From Megascapheus bottae (lineage: Eukaryota; Chordata; Mammalia; Rodentia; Geomyidae): a DNA stretch of 64,000 nt. The notes below the pieces were generated by a model. The model saw nothing but the letters and a program-made list of their open reading frames with translations. It searched no databases and was not told the DNA's origin. The stretch is from contig JANJXV010000024.1 of the NCBI GenBank assembly GCA_024803745.1, positions 4,496,106 to 4,560,105 on the forward strand, in the 5' to 3' direction. Both the position numbers and the translations under genes were made by a program. This document shows positions 12,573 to 24,144 of the stretch, piece after piece. How positions within the stretch are numbered: the stretch's first letter is position 1; every line of letters begins with the position of its first letter.

Positions 12573-12718
12573 AGGACTTCAAAACAAAAAAAAAACTAAC
12601 TTGCTTGAGAAAACATGGCTGATCATTTGTTGTGAGGATTTAAATATTTTAATCCATTTTAAGTATTTAGAACTGTGTAGGACAGAAAAAGAATTGAGAA
12701 ACTATTAGTTAATTGAAA

Positions 12719-12816
12719 ACATTAGCTTCTCAGTAAGGAACACCATATAATGCAAATGTATAAATGCAACAGCCATCTCAATATAATTTTTATTGACACT
12801 ATAGAACTTATCCTAA
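12719..12816. repeat. 98-bp direct repeat, copy A
   Basis: Starts acattagcttctcagtaagg and ends atagaacttatcctaa. It matches 13224-13320 in the same orientation with about six substitutions and one single-base gap (about 93% identity). The flanks of the two copies differ. It fits no SINE or LINE family I recognise. Confidence 0.85.
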
Positions 12817-13223
12817 GTTAACTGTTCTAAAGAACCCAAGTTGCTACTTTGAACTTCACTATTCTTGATCGATCTCATTCAAAAAGAAAACAATTATAAA
12901 ATGTCAGCTGAACTGTGAGAATAAGAACCAAGTCTTGAGTTACCTGAAATGGCAGTGTTGTGTAATGCTATTGTAATTCAATTTAAAAAAGACACATATG
13001 TGGATATTTGATAAGAACTGAAATGCCTAGTCTTATGTATAAAGAATTCTTAATTTTGGAAGACTGAAAATGGAAGTGTCAGGCATTTTAATTATGCTAA
13101 ATTGTTTCTTTGAATTAAAAGCTATTTCATCCTTGGAAAAATTTGAACCAATGGAAATGTGGATCCTAAGCTCTTTTTGATATTTCTGCCATTAACTTTT
13201 TTAGTGATTGCCCTAATTTGAAT

Positions 13224-13320
13224 ACATTAGCTTCTCAGTAAGGAACACTATATATTGAAAATGTATAAATACAACAGTCATATCAATATAATTTTTATTG
13301 ACACTATAGAACTTACCTAA
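13224..13320. repeat. 98-bp direct repeat, copy B
   Basis: Second copy of the 12719-12816 sequence, one base shorter, starting 505 bp downstream of the start of copy A. The shared core includes 'aatataatttttattgacac' without a mismatch. Confidence 0.85.
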
Positions 13321-14572
13321 ATTAGCATTAATATCTGTCATGGTTATGTGCAAAGGATATACTTGTTAGAGCAGTAGAAGTACATGGTTCTAAAAGTAAA
13401 GGAAATAACTTTTCTCCTAAGTACATTGAAAACCATTGGAAAGAAATTCATTAGGGAATCACTTTATGCTGAGATGATTCAGAGAATAAGCCTTTTCAGA
13501 TATTGTTTTTATAGTTAGCATGTAGTTGTAAGTAGAAGTTTCATAAATATTGTTTATTGGCTATTGGCTCAGCACAAGTGCTACGACTGTCATCATAATT
13601 ACTTTGAAATGATCACTAAATACCCTGTCTTTTATGTGGTCTATCGTCCCACTATATTTGAAGAATAAGCAAGAGTAGGAGGGATTTGTCCACATCAAAA
13701 TAATGCTTTTCAGTCAAACATTAAATGTCAATTTTAATGGCACAGAGACAAGCAGCCTCTAAGATAATCACCCCAAAATAAGGCTGCATTTGCAAATGAA
13801 GGTTTGAACTACTACTATCAGTTCTTTTAGTCCACATTTCTTCCCCAAGCAATCTATTAAAGAGACTCCTTATAATAATGAGTAAATGAACCTACTTTAT
13901 AGAAGAAAATAATCATTTACACTAATATCTAGGGGCTATATTTCAGGCCGGTAAGCATGAGTTACTGAGAAATGAAGACCCTGCACAACATAGAACTAGA
14001 TACCTACTGATTTAGACACCAAGAGGTTGATCTGCTGAGAGGATTGGACATTTCAGTTACCTTAGAACAAAGAATATATGCAGTGAGCAGGAGTTCTGTT
14101 AATAGATGTCAGTTTAGTGAGAACTGCATGCATGAAAACCTGTTTCTGATGATGAAGACTTTTCATGAATGCATACATCTGTCATTCACATACTTGGCAC
14201 ATGCAGAAACTCTCTAAATTTATATTGGCTTTAGTAATCCTTATTGCCCAGTTATCGTAATTTACCAAGGTAACATTCCTCCCCAGCTAGCCATTACTGT
14301 CATGGAAACTGCTGTGTTTGGCTCTAAGGCACCAGACACAGAAGGGCCCTCCAAAAGACCTTCTAGGGCAATACAGTCCAAAACGTGCAAATCACATCTG
14401 GTGTTTGGCTTTGCAGCATGAGATGACTTTTTCTGGGTGTAGTTGAATGAATGTTGCCTACTCTTCCCCCTGCCCCAAATTACTAAGGTCATGTAGAATT
14501 TCCCAATTGAATCATTGAAATCCCTGTTGCACATTTTTTTGAGGTTCTTGTATATCAATCTTCTTTCTTTCT

Positions 14573-14730
14573 TCCTCCCTTCCCTTCCCTTCCCTTCCCT
14601 TCCTTTCCTCCTCCTCCTCGTCCTCGTCCTCCCCCTCCTCCTCCTCCTCCTCCTCCTCCACCTCCTCCTCCTCCTCCTCGTCCTCCTCCTCCTCCTCCTC
14701 CTCCTCCTTCTTCTTCTTCTTCTTCTTCTT

Positions 14731-14806
<76 letters not shown>
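14573..14806. repeat. Long pyrimidine microsatellite (CTTCC, CTC, CTT and CT blocks)
   Basis: About 230 bases almost purely C/T on the + strand: CCCTT-type repeats, then (CTC)n with a few CGT/CCA interruptions, then (CTT)n, then (CT)n ending at 14806. It joins directly to the minus-strand SINE at 14807, at the place where that SINE's poly(A) tail should be, so it probably grew from the tail. Long open frames across it (arginine-rich on minus, leucine-rich on plus) are artefacts. Confidence 0.92.
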
Positions 14807-14811
<5 letters not shown>

Positions 14812-14986
14812 CTGTTCCTGGGGCTTGGACTCACTGTCTTTAGGGTTTCTTCAAAACTAGCACTTTACCACTTGAGCCACAGCACTACTTCCAGCTTTTT
14901 TCTGTGTATGTGGTACTGAGGAATTGAACCCAGGGCTTTGTGCATGCTAGGCAAGTCTTCTACCACTAGGACACACTACCAGCCCT
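14807..14986 (-). repeat. Dimeric ID SINE, minus strand, tail replaced by microsatellite
   Basis: Both ID-like units are present; the first contains the complement of 'gggttcaattcc' near 14921-14933. Its 3' tail on the minus strand is the pyrimidine/purine microsatellite at 14573-14806. Confidence 0.88.
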
Positions 14987-15685
14987 AGTCTTTTCTATTT
15001 CTTAAGTGCATGTTCCCCTTTGTTTGAAAGGGGACCTTGGATTGGCTTTTTGGAGGTAGAGCAAAAAGACCTTACGCTGTCTGGAACCAACAACAGAAAT
15101 AGAAATTTAAGGGTAGAATTCTGTGTTTCTGTTTTTTCTTTGCATTGTGTCATGAGCAGGACTAAATGGAGAAACTTTAGGAAGAAGAACTGCAGGGCAG
15201 ACAGCATCACACATGGAGACCTTAGTTAGTATCACAGTCCATAAGCAGGTTGTTAAAGGGCAATGGCTGCTTTGTTATTGTTGTTCATTTGTTTTGCATG
15301 TTTTGTTTGGAATGTTCATGGCTCCAAAAGCATCTGTGAAAGCCATATGTGTTGAGTTAATATGAATTTCAGGTAGGTTCATCTGATAGAGATAATGTCC
15401 ATTTGTTACCTGACTCCAAATAGGGAGATAGGGGAGTAATGCTTGTAATAAACGTGATGTGTTTCAAGTGGCACTCTAAAACGTTTTGGATTTTGGTGTT
15501 AAGAATTAGGAATGCTCACCTGAACTTGGGTACAGGAATGAATGCAAAGAGTAATTAGGACATTTTTTTTCAAACTATTTCAAGGAGTCCAGTATATCTT
15601 TAATGTGTAGAAGATAAAGAATTCTACATTCAGAAATAAATATAACTTATTTTGTGTCACCATGCTTTTATTCTAATGGAGAAAG

Positions 15686-15690
<5 letters not shown>

Positions 15691-15732
<42 letters not shown>
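15691..15732. repeat. (AC)21 microsatellite
   Basis: Uninterrupted AC dinucleotide run, likely length-variable. No adjacent SINE is obvious. Confidence 0.95.
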
Positions 15733-15735
<3 letters not shown>

Positions 15736-16335
15736 ATTGTGGAAGATGAATGCATGTTCAGTGCATCTGTTTGAAACATACTGTGGGAAGTGCAAAGAAA
15801 GTCTTTGAGCTCAATCCCTGTGTCTTATCTTAGACCCGTCTTCCAGAGTGGTCATTCAAAACATCTCTGGTTAATGAGCAAACTGGTAGATGGATATGCC
15901 ACTATGATGTAATGTCCTTGTTTTTTTTCCTGGGTTTGGGATATATTTATCTTCTGATTGGTCTACCTAAAAGTACTTTAGAATCATAGATATGAGAATT
16001 GGTTTCTTAATTTCCTTCTCTCATAGGTAGCTATAATAATGATCCATTTTCAGCTGCATCTTGTTTATTGTTATATGAACAATAGAAAACAATGGGGGGG
16101 AAGGTTTCTATTGAAAATTGCTTTAGATTACTTGAATGTTTCCTCCATGAGTTTTCTTCCAAGATTAATGCATTTAATTTCTGCTATTATGAGGTTATTC
16201 ATGACCTTTGAAAATTCAGGAGTCCTTAAGATGACCTGTTCTTTCAGTAGCATCATTCCAATAATGGGTGTAGTTAGGGAGATGTGGCTTGTTTCTAGCC
16301 AAGGATTTTTCTACTTTAATCTTGTTTTCAGTTTT

Positions 16336-16444
16336 TTTTTTCTTTTTGGTGGGGCTTGGGGCTTGAACTCTGGGCCTGGATGCTGTCCCTGAGCTCTTCA
16401 GCTCAAGGCTACCACTCTACCACACTGAGCCACAGTGCCACTTC
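16336..16444 (-). repeat. 5'-truncated SINE (ID-like unit only) with 15-bp target-site duplication
   Basis: Only the tail-proximal ID-like unit is present. The perfect word cttgttttcagtttt flanks it at 16321-16335 and 16445-16459, so this is a complete, 5'-truncated insertion and not a later deletion. Confidence 0.88.
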
Positions 16445-16624
16445 CTTGTTTTCAGTTTTCATTGCTTTTATTTCCCCTCCTTTCCTGGTTTTTTCATTTT
16501 GCTATTATTTTAAATGGACATCTGGATTAGAGCACCAATACAATTTTGTACATCTTACTGGACCACCACAGCAAAAGTAAAAGTGTTACATGTGTGTTGA
16601 GGAATATTCTGTTTCTGACTCTTT

Positions 16625-16827
16625 TTTTTCCCCCCCGTCAGACGTAGGGCCTGAACTCGGAGCCTGGGCACTGTCCCTGAGCTTTTCAGCTCAAGGCTAG
16701 CTCTTTACCACTTAAGCCACAGTGCCACTTCCAGTTTTCTGGTGATTAATTGGAGATAAGAGTCTCATGGACTTCCATGCCTGGGCTGAGCCATGATCCT
16801 CAGGCAGGTGTGAGCCTCTGCACCTGG
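16625..16827 (-). repeat. B1-ID composite SINE, minus strand, with 15-bp target-site duplication
   Basis: Contains tail, ID-like unit, the 'ttaattggagataagagtct' linker and a B1 head shortened by an internal deletion near 16800-16805. Flanks share ctgtttctg(a/t)ctctt (16610-16624 and 16828-16842, one mismatch). Confidence 0.85.
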
Positions 16828-16925
16828 CTGTTTCTGTCTCTTCAAGCACCTGTCACTGCAGGTCTCTTTTGACTTCCAGGAGCTAAATTATCTGCAAAGG
16901 TTGCCATGTCAAAGGATGCTAATTT

Positions 16926-17524
16926 CTTTCTTTCTTTTTTTTTAACCAGAATTTTAAAAAAAATTGCCCCGGTAATGTATAGAGGGGTTACATTTACATT
17001 CACCAGGTAGTAGGTGCATTACTTCTTACACATTGATACACCCCCCTCTCATGTTTTTGTCCCCATTTTCCTCTCCCACTCCCTCTCAATCATCTTATCT
17101 TGTGTTTTTGGTGTTCTTTTTTATTGTAATGTATAAAGAGGTTACAGTTATAGTAGCCAGATATAGTAGGTACATTACTTTTCACACGTTTTTGTTCCCA
17201 TTTCCCTTCCCCTACCCCCTCTCAATCATCTTGTTTTCCTCCCTTTCCTTTTCCTATTTCAAATAAACAAATAAACGTATATTCAATATACCAGGTAACA
17301 AAGTCAGATACTGTAACAATGAGATTAACCAGTGGGGAACCAAAGAGAAGAGAACAACAATCACATTATATAAAGCTCTTGTTTCCATACCTTGGAGATC
17401 CTTTCATTTAGCCGTATCCTATATGACCTTATGTATCTAGGTTTTGTGCAATTGTAGTCCTCTTCTAAGAGAGTCCTAGGTGTGTAGTACTTAGTACAAA
17501 TGAGGGAAACAATTGAGCCTATGT
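16926..17524 (-). mobile_element. LINE-1 insertion with a duplicated 3' end
   Basis: Two LINE-1 3'UTR ends lie head-to-tail on the minus strand: a short one (about 16942-17113) and a longer one (about 17114-17524). Each begins near its T-rich end with the 'gtaatgtata(g/a)agaggggttaca'-like motif and then a pyrimidine stretch ending 'ctctcaatcatctt'. A perfect 14-base duplication aaggatgctaattt lies outside both (16912-16925 and 17525-17538), so they appear to have arrived as one unit. No coding capacity remains. Confidence 0.85.
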
Positions 17525-18593
17525 AAGGATGCTAATTTTAAGAGACCTGAGATGTCACCAAATTATCATTTCACTCAGTAAATACTAACCACTAAACATG
17601 TTCAGTGTTGTTGGTACAAAGTGATAAAGAAGCACAGCATTCACCCCCTAAAGTACACCGTGGAAACAAGAGGTACAAATAAGAGAATAAGTAATTTCTC
17701 TAAGTGTATAACCCAAGTGTGTGGAAAGTGTGGGAAGCTTACTAGGAACTGAACCAGTGAAGGTGCTGGTGCCACAGACAGGAAGGTGGGGGCGGGGAGG
17801 CAGTGCTGATGGCATGATTTGTGTGAGGAATGTTCTGTGTCCCACAAACAAAGGAATGGGGGAAGGGGTGCAGCAACATGCAGAAGGCACATGAGATGGG
17901 TTAGGTTAAGGCCATACCTCAGGGGACTTCGGCTCTGACTTCATGGGACTAGCTGACCATTTTAGTTTTGACTATACAGTAAAGACGGTGGCTGAACGAG
18001 CTCACAGTCTGCCTTTAGTTGACGTGATATGGTTCTTAGGTGAAGCAGCACAAAAGCACTCAGACCTGATGGAGTTCTCTGAAGAGGGCAAAAGTTCGAT
18101 TTTGTTTTATGATTTTGGATACTGTAATAGAGCATATTTGTAAGAGTTTCTGAACACTAGTATCATGGACTTAATTAGAATTTGGCTTTTCTTTCTTTTT
18201 TAAACAATAAATGGGAATCACATCACAGTGCAGATTTTTTTTTAAATCTCATGGGTGAACAAAACTTACTATTTTAAACTATAACCACTTAATTTCATTT
18301 GCTATGTGGTGATATCTTAACCACAGGAAATTAAAGCTAATCTAGACCCCATATAACCTCAGCTACTCTTTCAAGGAGTGTAACCAAGACACAGACAGGA
18401 GGCTGCTTTTGCTTGTGTAACCATCAACACTTCTGCTGAATCATGATGATGACATGAAGTGTGTGGGGCGAACATGGGATGTGACGTGGAGCAGGGAGTG
18501 TCCTGTACTTTATATTAAAGGCAGTAATGCACATGGTATTAGTGCTTGAATATCTAGATTATATGTTTCTTTGCTAAAATCAAAGCATCCGAC

Positions 18594-18942
18594 TGTAAGG
18601 TCTGCCAAAAGGAAACTGCACGTAGTTCAGGAGAAGAGGGTTTATTGTGTGAGGAAAGAGCAGATTCCTGCCGCCCAAAATGGAGTCGGGTGAGCAAGAG
18701 AGCTTAGGGCAGGAAGGAAGAGACTATATAGAGGGAGGGGTATAGACACAGGGGAAGTGGATGTGATCTCAGAGGATGGGGAAATACCTCAGACTGGGGG
18801 ACCTCCCACTGCCCCCAGGCATGCCAGTTGCCAGGGTTACAGGTGCTGATTGGGGATTTCCAGGGTGCAGTGGGAGAGAGCCAAGGGAAGAAGTCATTTT
18901 TTCCAGTCGGACCTAACACCCACAAATTCACACCTGCTGACA
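18594..18942 (-). mobile_element. Solo retroviral-type LTR, antisense to ST7
   Basis: The 349-bp block begins TGT and ends ACA. On the minus strand it has LTR order: a GC-richer U3, a TATA-like box (complement of ctatata at 18724-18730), then about 80 bp on an AATAAA signal (complement at 18641-18646), then a short U5 ending in CA. No gag/pol/env sequence is adjacent, so it is a solo LTR, probably of an endogenous retrovirus of class I or II type. No matching 4-6 bp target-site duplication is visible, so it is old or the ends are off by a few bases. Class is inference. Confidence 0.65.
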
Positions 18943-19014
18943 ACTGTGGTTATTTGCAAAGTGGATTGAACATAAGAGAAATCCTCTTGATTAAATTCTT
19001 AGCAAAAGGCAGAG

Positions 19015-19100
19015 TTGGCTGGAAGGATGATTGAGTACTGGGATGCCTATCTACTAGGTGCAGAGCCCTGAGTCCAAACCCCATTACTACCAAATAAAGA
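19015..19100 (+). repeat. Possible ID-like remnant
   Basis: 'ggctggaaggatgattgagtactgg ... agagccctgagtccaaacccc' resembles a degraded tRNA-derived SINE unit. Weak. Confidence 0.35.
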
Positions 19101-19236
19101 AATAGAGGAAGCATATTCTTAGCAGAGGATCATGATAGCCCAGTCACTAGGTGCATGTGATCATGTATAATGACGTAGATCAAAGTCAATTCCTGGAAAC
19201 AAGAGGTTTAAATATGTAGCTTACAATTCTTTTTCT

Positions 19237-19455
19237 CCTTTCCTTCCTTCCTTCCTTCCTTCCTTCCTTCCTTCCTTCCTTCCTTCCTTCCTTCCTTCCT
19301 TCCTTCCTTCCCTCCCTTCTTCCTTCGTTCCTTCGTTCCTTCCTTCCTTCGTTCCTTCCTTCCTTCCTTCCTTCCTTCCTTCCTTCCTTCCTTCCTTCCT
19401 TCCTTCCTTCCTTCCTTCCTCCCCCCTCTCTCTCCCTTTCTTTCTCTTTCTTTTT
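19237..19455. repeat. (TTCC)n microsatellite, about 215 bp
   Basis: Tetranucleotide pyrimidine repeat with a few TTCG interruptions (about 19324-19352), ending in C/T-rich sequence. No adjoining SINE is evident, unlike the tracts at 14573 and 25978. Confidence 0.95.
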
Positions 19456-19937
19456 AGTTTCCTATACCCTTTGTCTTGTATATAAGTTTATCTGATCCTG
19501 GGAATGAAAAAAGAATCACAGCCACAGCAGGACAAAGGATGAACTAATGCAAAAATGATACTCACAAGACACTCTGTTGGAAATGAACTTTATAGTTTGG
19601 TGGGGAGAAGGGATTGGACACAGGAAAGCAGGAGAAAATGAGGGAGGGGGTAATAGTATTCAAAACCAGAAGTACTCATTGCCTTATTTGTGTAACTGTA
19701 ACCTGCCTGTTCATCACCTTTACAATAAATAAAAAGAAAAACAAAAGGAAGAGGGAGGAAAGAGAGAACCTTAAGTGAACAAGATTAATAGCAAAGGAAA
19801 TAGACATTAGGAATAAATACATTCTTTGAATCTAAACAAATAACAAAAACACAAAACCTATTGCTGCTCTTCCTCCCCTTCCATCCCTCTCTCTCTTTCT
19901 CCCGCTCCTTTCCTCCTTCCTTTCTTGCTTTCTTTCT

Positions 19938-20036
19938 AGTTTAGATCTTGCTTTGTAGTTCTAGCTTGGAACTCAACAGTTCTGCTTCATCCTTCCAATG
20001 CCTAGGATTATAGGCATCTGCCATTACACATGTTTG
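19938..20036 (-). repeat. B1-like SINE, minus strand
   Basis: The complement carries the 7SL/B1 phrases 'tgcctataatcctaggcat' and a downstream part near 'aactacaaagcaagatct'. It is followed by a G-run and GA-rich stretch (20043-20100). Old monomer without ID unit. Confidence 0.6.
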
Positions 20037-20687
20037 GGCTTGTGGGGAGAGAGGGGGGGGGGGAGCGAGCAGAGAGAGACAGAGGGGAAGAGAGAGAGAT
20101 TTGGAATGACCCTGGCATCCCTGGTTTATTGTCCTATTCTTTGTCTTTGTCCTACAGTAGGACTGTTTGGAGCAGAAAGTACTGTGTCATAGATTAATAA
20201 AAGTTATAGGTACTCATTTTTCTACTTCCTTTAAAGCAAATAAATTAGCCCCAGAAAATTTTTAGAAGGTATGGTTGTAATTTATGAGTATTTAGGAAGG
20301 ATATCTGACAATTCAGTATTGATAGATGAAAGAAGTAGCAAATTTCCATATCCAGAGATATGGATATGGAAATATTTTTTGTGTATAGAATAGTATTTAA
20401 ATGTGTATATCTTATTCATTTTAAATGCCATCTTTTCACATTTGTAACTTAAAAGAATGACAGATAAGTGTGTGTGTGTCCTTAAATAAAACATTTGGTA
20501 ATATGGAGCAATGTAACATTAGGTAATATAGTCATAATACCTAATTAAAAACCTTGCACAAAATCATTGCTGATAATTGCTAAATAATGGTGATCTCTCA
20601 ACTTCTATTCCCAGACTTCTTTCTTTGGTTTTGCTTTTGTTAGTTTTTCTATACATTTTTTATTTCTTTGTTTTTCTGATTTCATTA

Positions 20688-20815
20688 AATTTTTTTTTGT
20701 TTTGATTCTTCTGTTTTTGTTTACTTGCTTGAGATGGTCTTCTAGTAAGTTCAGGCTGGCCTGGAACTTGAGTTCTCCTGCCTCAGCATCCAAAGTGCTA
20801 GGACTACAGATCTGT
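20688..20815 (-). repeat. B1 SINE, minus strand
   Basis: Reverse complement reads through the classic B1 order 'ctgtagtcctagcactttgg', 'ggctgaggcaggagaactca', 'ttccaggccagcctg'. T-rich tail at 20688-20720. No ID unit. Confidence 0.75.
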
Positions 20816-21764
20816 TCAGAAAGCCTGACTGGTAAGGTATTTTTAAAATCAGATCTTGGCAGCAAGGTAGCACTTGAAAATAACTTGTATTTGTCCTATG
20901 TGGTATTGGCATATCTGTTAACTATTCTATCCCCCCTTTCCCTTACTCTGATAAGTGTCAGTGACTAATACCAGTAGATGTTTGCAGCAATTTTGATGAT
21001 GGCAGTGATGATACAGGGAGGAAGGTGTGCTCATAAAATGGATGGATGGAGCAAAGTTGTGGGTGGCAGCTTAAGCCAGAGGATGACTGATATGGAGAAC
21101 TGTTTGCTAAAACCATTAAAATTTAATGGAACATATTAAATTTTAAGACTTAGAATGTAATAGAGTCAAATACGAAATCCTACCCATAGGTTCTCAAAAT
21201 TGCAGAATATATGGAATATATGAGAGAACTGACTTTGGTTGAAGTCAACTTGAATAGAATTCTTAGATTTTGGTTGGCCTTACATAGTTAATCATCCAAA
21301 CAAAGGAGGGACCTCAGCCACTCAAGCCAAGGCCCTCTTCATTGGTGTTCAGAAATGTGTGTGTGGGAGGGGCAGTGAGAGGCCCTTCAGGTTTGGGGTA
21401 GTGTGGGGATTAGATTTCTTTTTCTCAGCTTTTGAGATCACTCATTCCCAGTAACAAAAGTAGGTGAGATGTTCTGAAAAATATGTCAGTTAATGAACTA
21501 GAGATATTTATCCTGGAATAGAATGGTAGACTGGAGATATTTTAACCATCTTTATATTTGAAAAATTGCCTTGAGAAAGAATCAAATTCTTTTTCTTATG
21601 GAAGACAGAATTAGTGAATTTTAGATAAATAGTCACAGAATGGAATGGGGCAGAATGACAAAAGGCAGGATTTGATTAATACAAGAAGACAGCTTCCAAT
21701 GACTATAGATGATATGGTTTGAGACATAAATTGCATATAGTAATGGACAATTCCCTAGGGGGGA

Positions 21765-21930
21765 ATGACTTTTTACTCATGTATACACCCATGCGACCAC
21801 CACCCAGAGTGAAGCATAGAACTTTCCATCATCTCAGAAGGTTGCCTCATACTCTCTTTTAGCCAGTAACTCCCCTCGAGCTCTGAAGTAAACACTGTCC
21901 TGACCTCCATCATCAAATAGTAATGCAACC
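21765..21930. repeat. Ancient interspersed repeat, probably LINE-derived
   Basis: 'accaccacccagagtgaagcatagaac ... ccatcatctcagaaggttgcctca' resembles a common old mammalian LINE-related segment as I remember it. Orientation and family uncertain. Confidence 0.4.
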
Positions 21931-21980
21931 AATTTGAGCACTATTTAGTAGTTTCAAATGAAGTTTAATAAATACCCCCT

Positions 21981-22275
21981 TTCTGCAGTCCAGCAATTCC
22001 ATTTCCATATTTAGGATAAAGATTTTTTTTCCTAAAGCAAACACAAGAATGGTCTAAGAATAGCTTTGGCTGGAAAAGCAATTTAAAGAAATGCAAAAGA
22101 AAATAGATAAACTGATCATATACCCATACACACTGAAATAGTACTAGGCAGTGAAAAAGAATGAAGTGTTGATACACATTTCTACAGGGCTGCATCTCAC
22201 AAATATGGTGTCGAATGAAAGAAACCAGATACAAGAAAATACATAGTCTGATTCCATTTGTATGGAGTTTAAGAT
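21981..22275 (+). mobile_element. Ancient LINE-1 (L1M-type) ORF2 3' fragment
   Basis: Follows old LINE-1 sequence in order: 'cagcaattccatttcc', then 'cactgaaatagtactaggcag', 'gaaagaaaccagatacaag' and 'gtctgattccatttgtatgg'. Many frame breaks. It is unrelated in age to the rodent LINE-1 copies elsewhere in the window. Confidence 0.65.
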
Positions 22276-23314
22276 TGTAGCTTTTAGTGAAAGATTTTCA
22301 GGACAATTTGATTTTTGAAAGCTTAGCACCCTTAGGGAAATTTCTTTCCCCTTTTGAAAGGGCATCTGATTATAAGGTGACAGAGAAATAGAAGAAAAAA
22401 TGGAGCTAAAAATATCAGCAATTCAACTTTGCTTCAGTGATGACATGTATTTAACAATCCTGTATCTGCATTGAGAGGTGGAATTATGTACCATCTCATT
22501 CCTTCCTTTCCTTTTATTTTCTCTTCGAGTTCTCTTTATCTTGGTTCTGGAGATTGAATGTAGGGCTTTGTACAAACTAACAACATGTTTGAATACTTAG
22601 TGACTCCCCAGATGATCTTGGTCTGTTTATATAAAATGAGGTAGATATTACTTACCTTACTGAAATGATTTTTAATTCCTCTCCTAAAAATATGTTTGTA
22701 CAAATCACAGACAATATTGGAAAGCAGGTTTTGTTGTTTTCTGCTAATACCTTCTGAGCTATTTTTCTGAGCTTTTTGTGTGTTGATAGAACAGTTATGA
22801 ATTTTGGTGGTAATAATGATTATGTGTATCTAGATAAAGGGTAAAATTTTATAGGGATATATACTTAAATGGATGTAAAATGCTGAAAAGCAAAACAAGA
22901 TCTGTAACTTACCAAGTACTGTAGTAGTATCTATTTCTTAGTTTTGATATGATGATACCTAAGATGGGATATAAATATATATAGCAGATTTTATATATGT
23001 CGTATATACACATACATACATATATGTATACATATAAATATCATGCTATAATAAGATGCTACCATAGGGAATAGCATTCCTATATGCATTCCTACAGGCC
23101 TATAATGATGGCAAAACAGTAAGTTTAAAAGTCATAAAAGGCTATAATAAATACTTTTCAACTTTGCACTTACAGGAATGAAAGAAGTATAGGGCTCATG
23201 GAATGAGTAATGTCTAATAAATTTTCTCCTGCAGGGTTTTCCTAAAATGAACCAAAATATGAACTTCTATCTCAGCTTTGGATATGAGACAGTTATTCAA
23301 TTAAAATATGCTAT

Positions 23315-23418
23315 CTTTCCCTAGGATGGAAGTGCATACTAACAGTACTTTGTAACTTCATAATGCAAACTTTCCCAAGGATAGAAGTGCACACGAACAG
23401 CACTTCATACCTTCGTGT
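23315..23418. repeat. Imperfect 55-bp tandem duplication
   Basis: 'ctttccctaggatggaagtg' starts a unit at 23315 and a diverged copy 'ctttcccaaggatagaagtg' starts at 23370, so the period is 55. Both continue with related '(c/a)tact/cacgaacagta/cactt...cttc' sequence. Similarity is about 80%. Confidence 0.7.
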
Positions 23419-24043
23419 CTGGCTCATTGGTATATTTGCCCATGAACTTGATTCAGACATTTTGTAGAAGGAATTTCTCACTCCATTATGATGACTGTTC
23501 TTTAAAATTTCAGTTACTGTATATATGTTATATAAATGTGAGAATTAGGGGGGAAAACCACAGAAGAAAATGCTTATAAAACACTGCTTGATCTCTATTA
23601 TTCCAGCCTTGCATATAAATGATTTCTCAGGGATTGTTTGTTCCCACTGTTTAAACCACGTTTTACTTACTGCTATATTCATACTGCAACATTACCCAGT
23701 GATCATTCACTACCTTTCCTTCACATGACTTGATAGCTATATGAATTGTACCGCTGTGGATGTTCAGCACATTAACTAATCCTATAACCAGAAATAAGTC
23801 ATGAGTCCACTTCCAGTTTTCTACCATTACAAATGATGTTAGAATGAGAAGCTTATGTGTACATTCATGAGTCATGGTTTTCTTAAAGTTTTAAAAGTTA
23901 AATTATTGAATTAGCACAATGTTAAAGCTTTCAATTTATAGTATGAAAGTTCTCTTCAGAGAGAGATGCATCATCTTAAAAAATGAAAATTGTACACTAA
24001 ATCGTTTTTTGAATGAGAAGCCTTGCTTAGGGTCAATTTCTTT

Positions 24044-24144
24044 TTTTTAATATTTTATTGTAATTAATAGAAGGGTTACATTATATTCGTAAGATAGAAG
24101 GTGCATCACTTTACATACATTGATACCCTTTCTCATGTCTTGGT
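24044..24144 (-). mobile_element. Very short (about 100 bp) LINE-1 3' end with 17-bp target-site duplication
   Basis: Holds only the last part of the LINE-1 3'UTR on the minus strand ('gggttacattatattc', 'agaaggtgcatca') with its T-rich tail. The word ttag(g/c)gtcaatttcttt flanks it at 24027-24043 and 24145-24161 with one mismatch, which proves an extreme 5' truncation at insertion. Confidence 0.85.

Noticed and set aside
14262..14919. Long open frames rich in arginine (minus) and leucine (plus)
   Set aside because: They are translations of the pyrimidine microsatellite and the adjoining SINE, with no coding signature.
23663..23875. Possible old repeat or gene on the minus strand
   Set aside because: Some phrases recall ancient LINE sequence, but the match was too weak to name and there is no splice or homology support.
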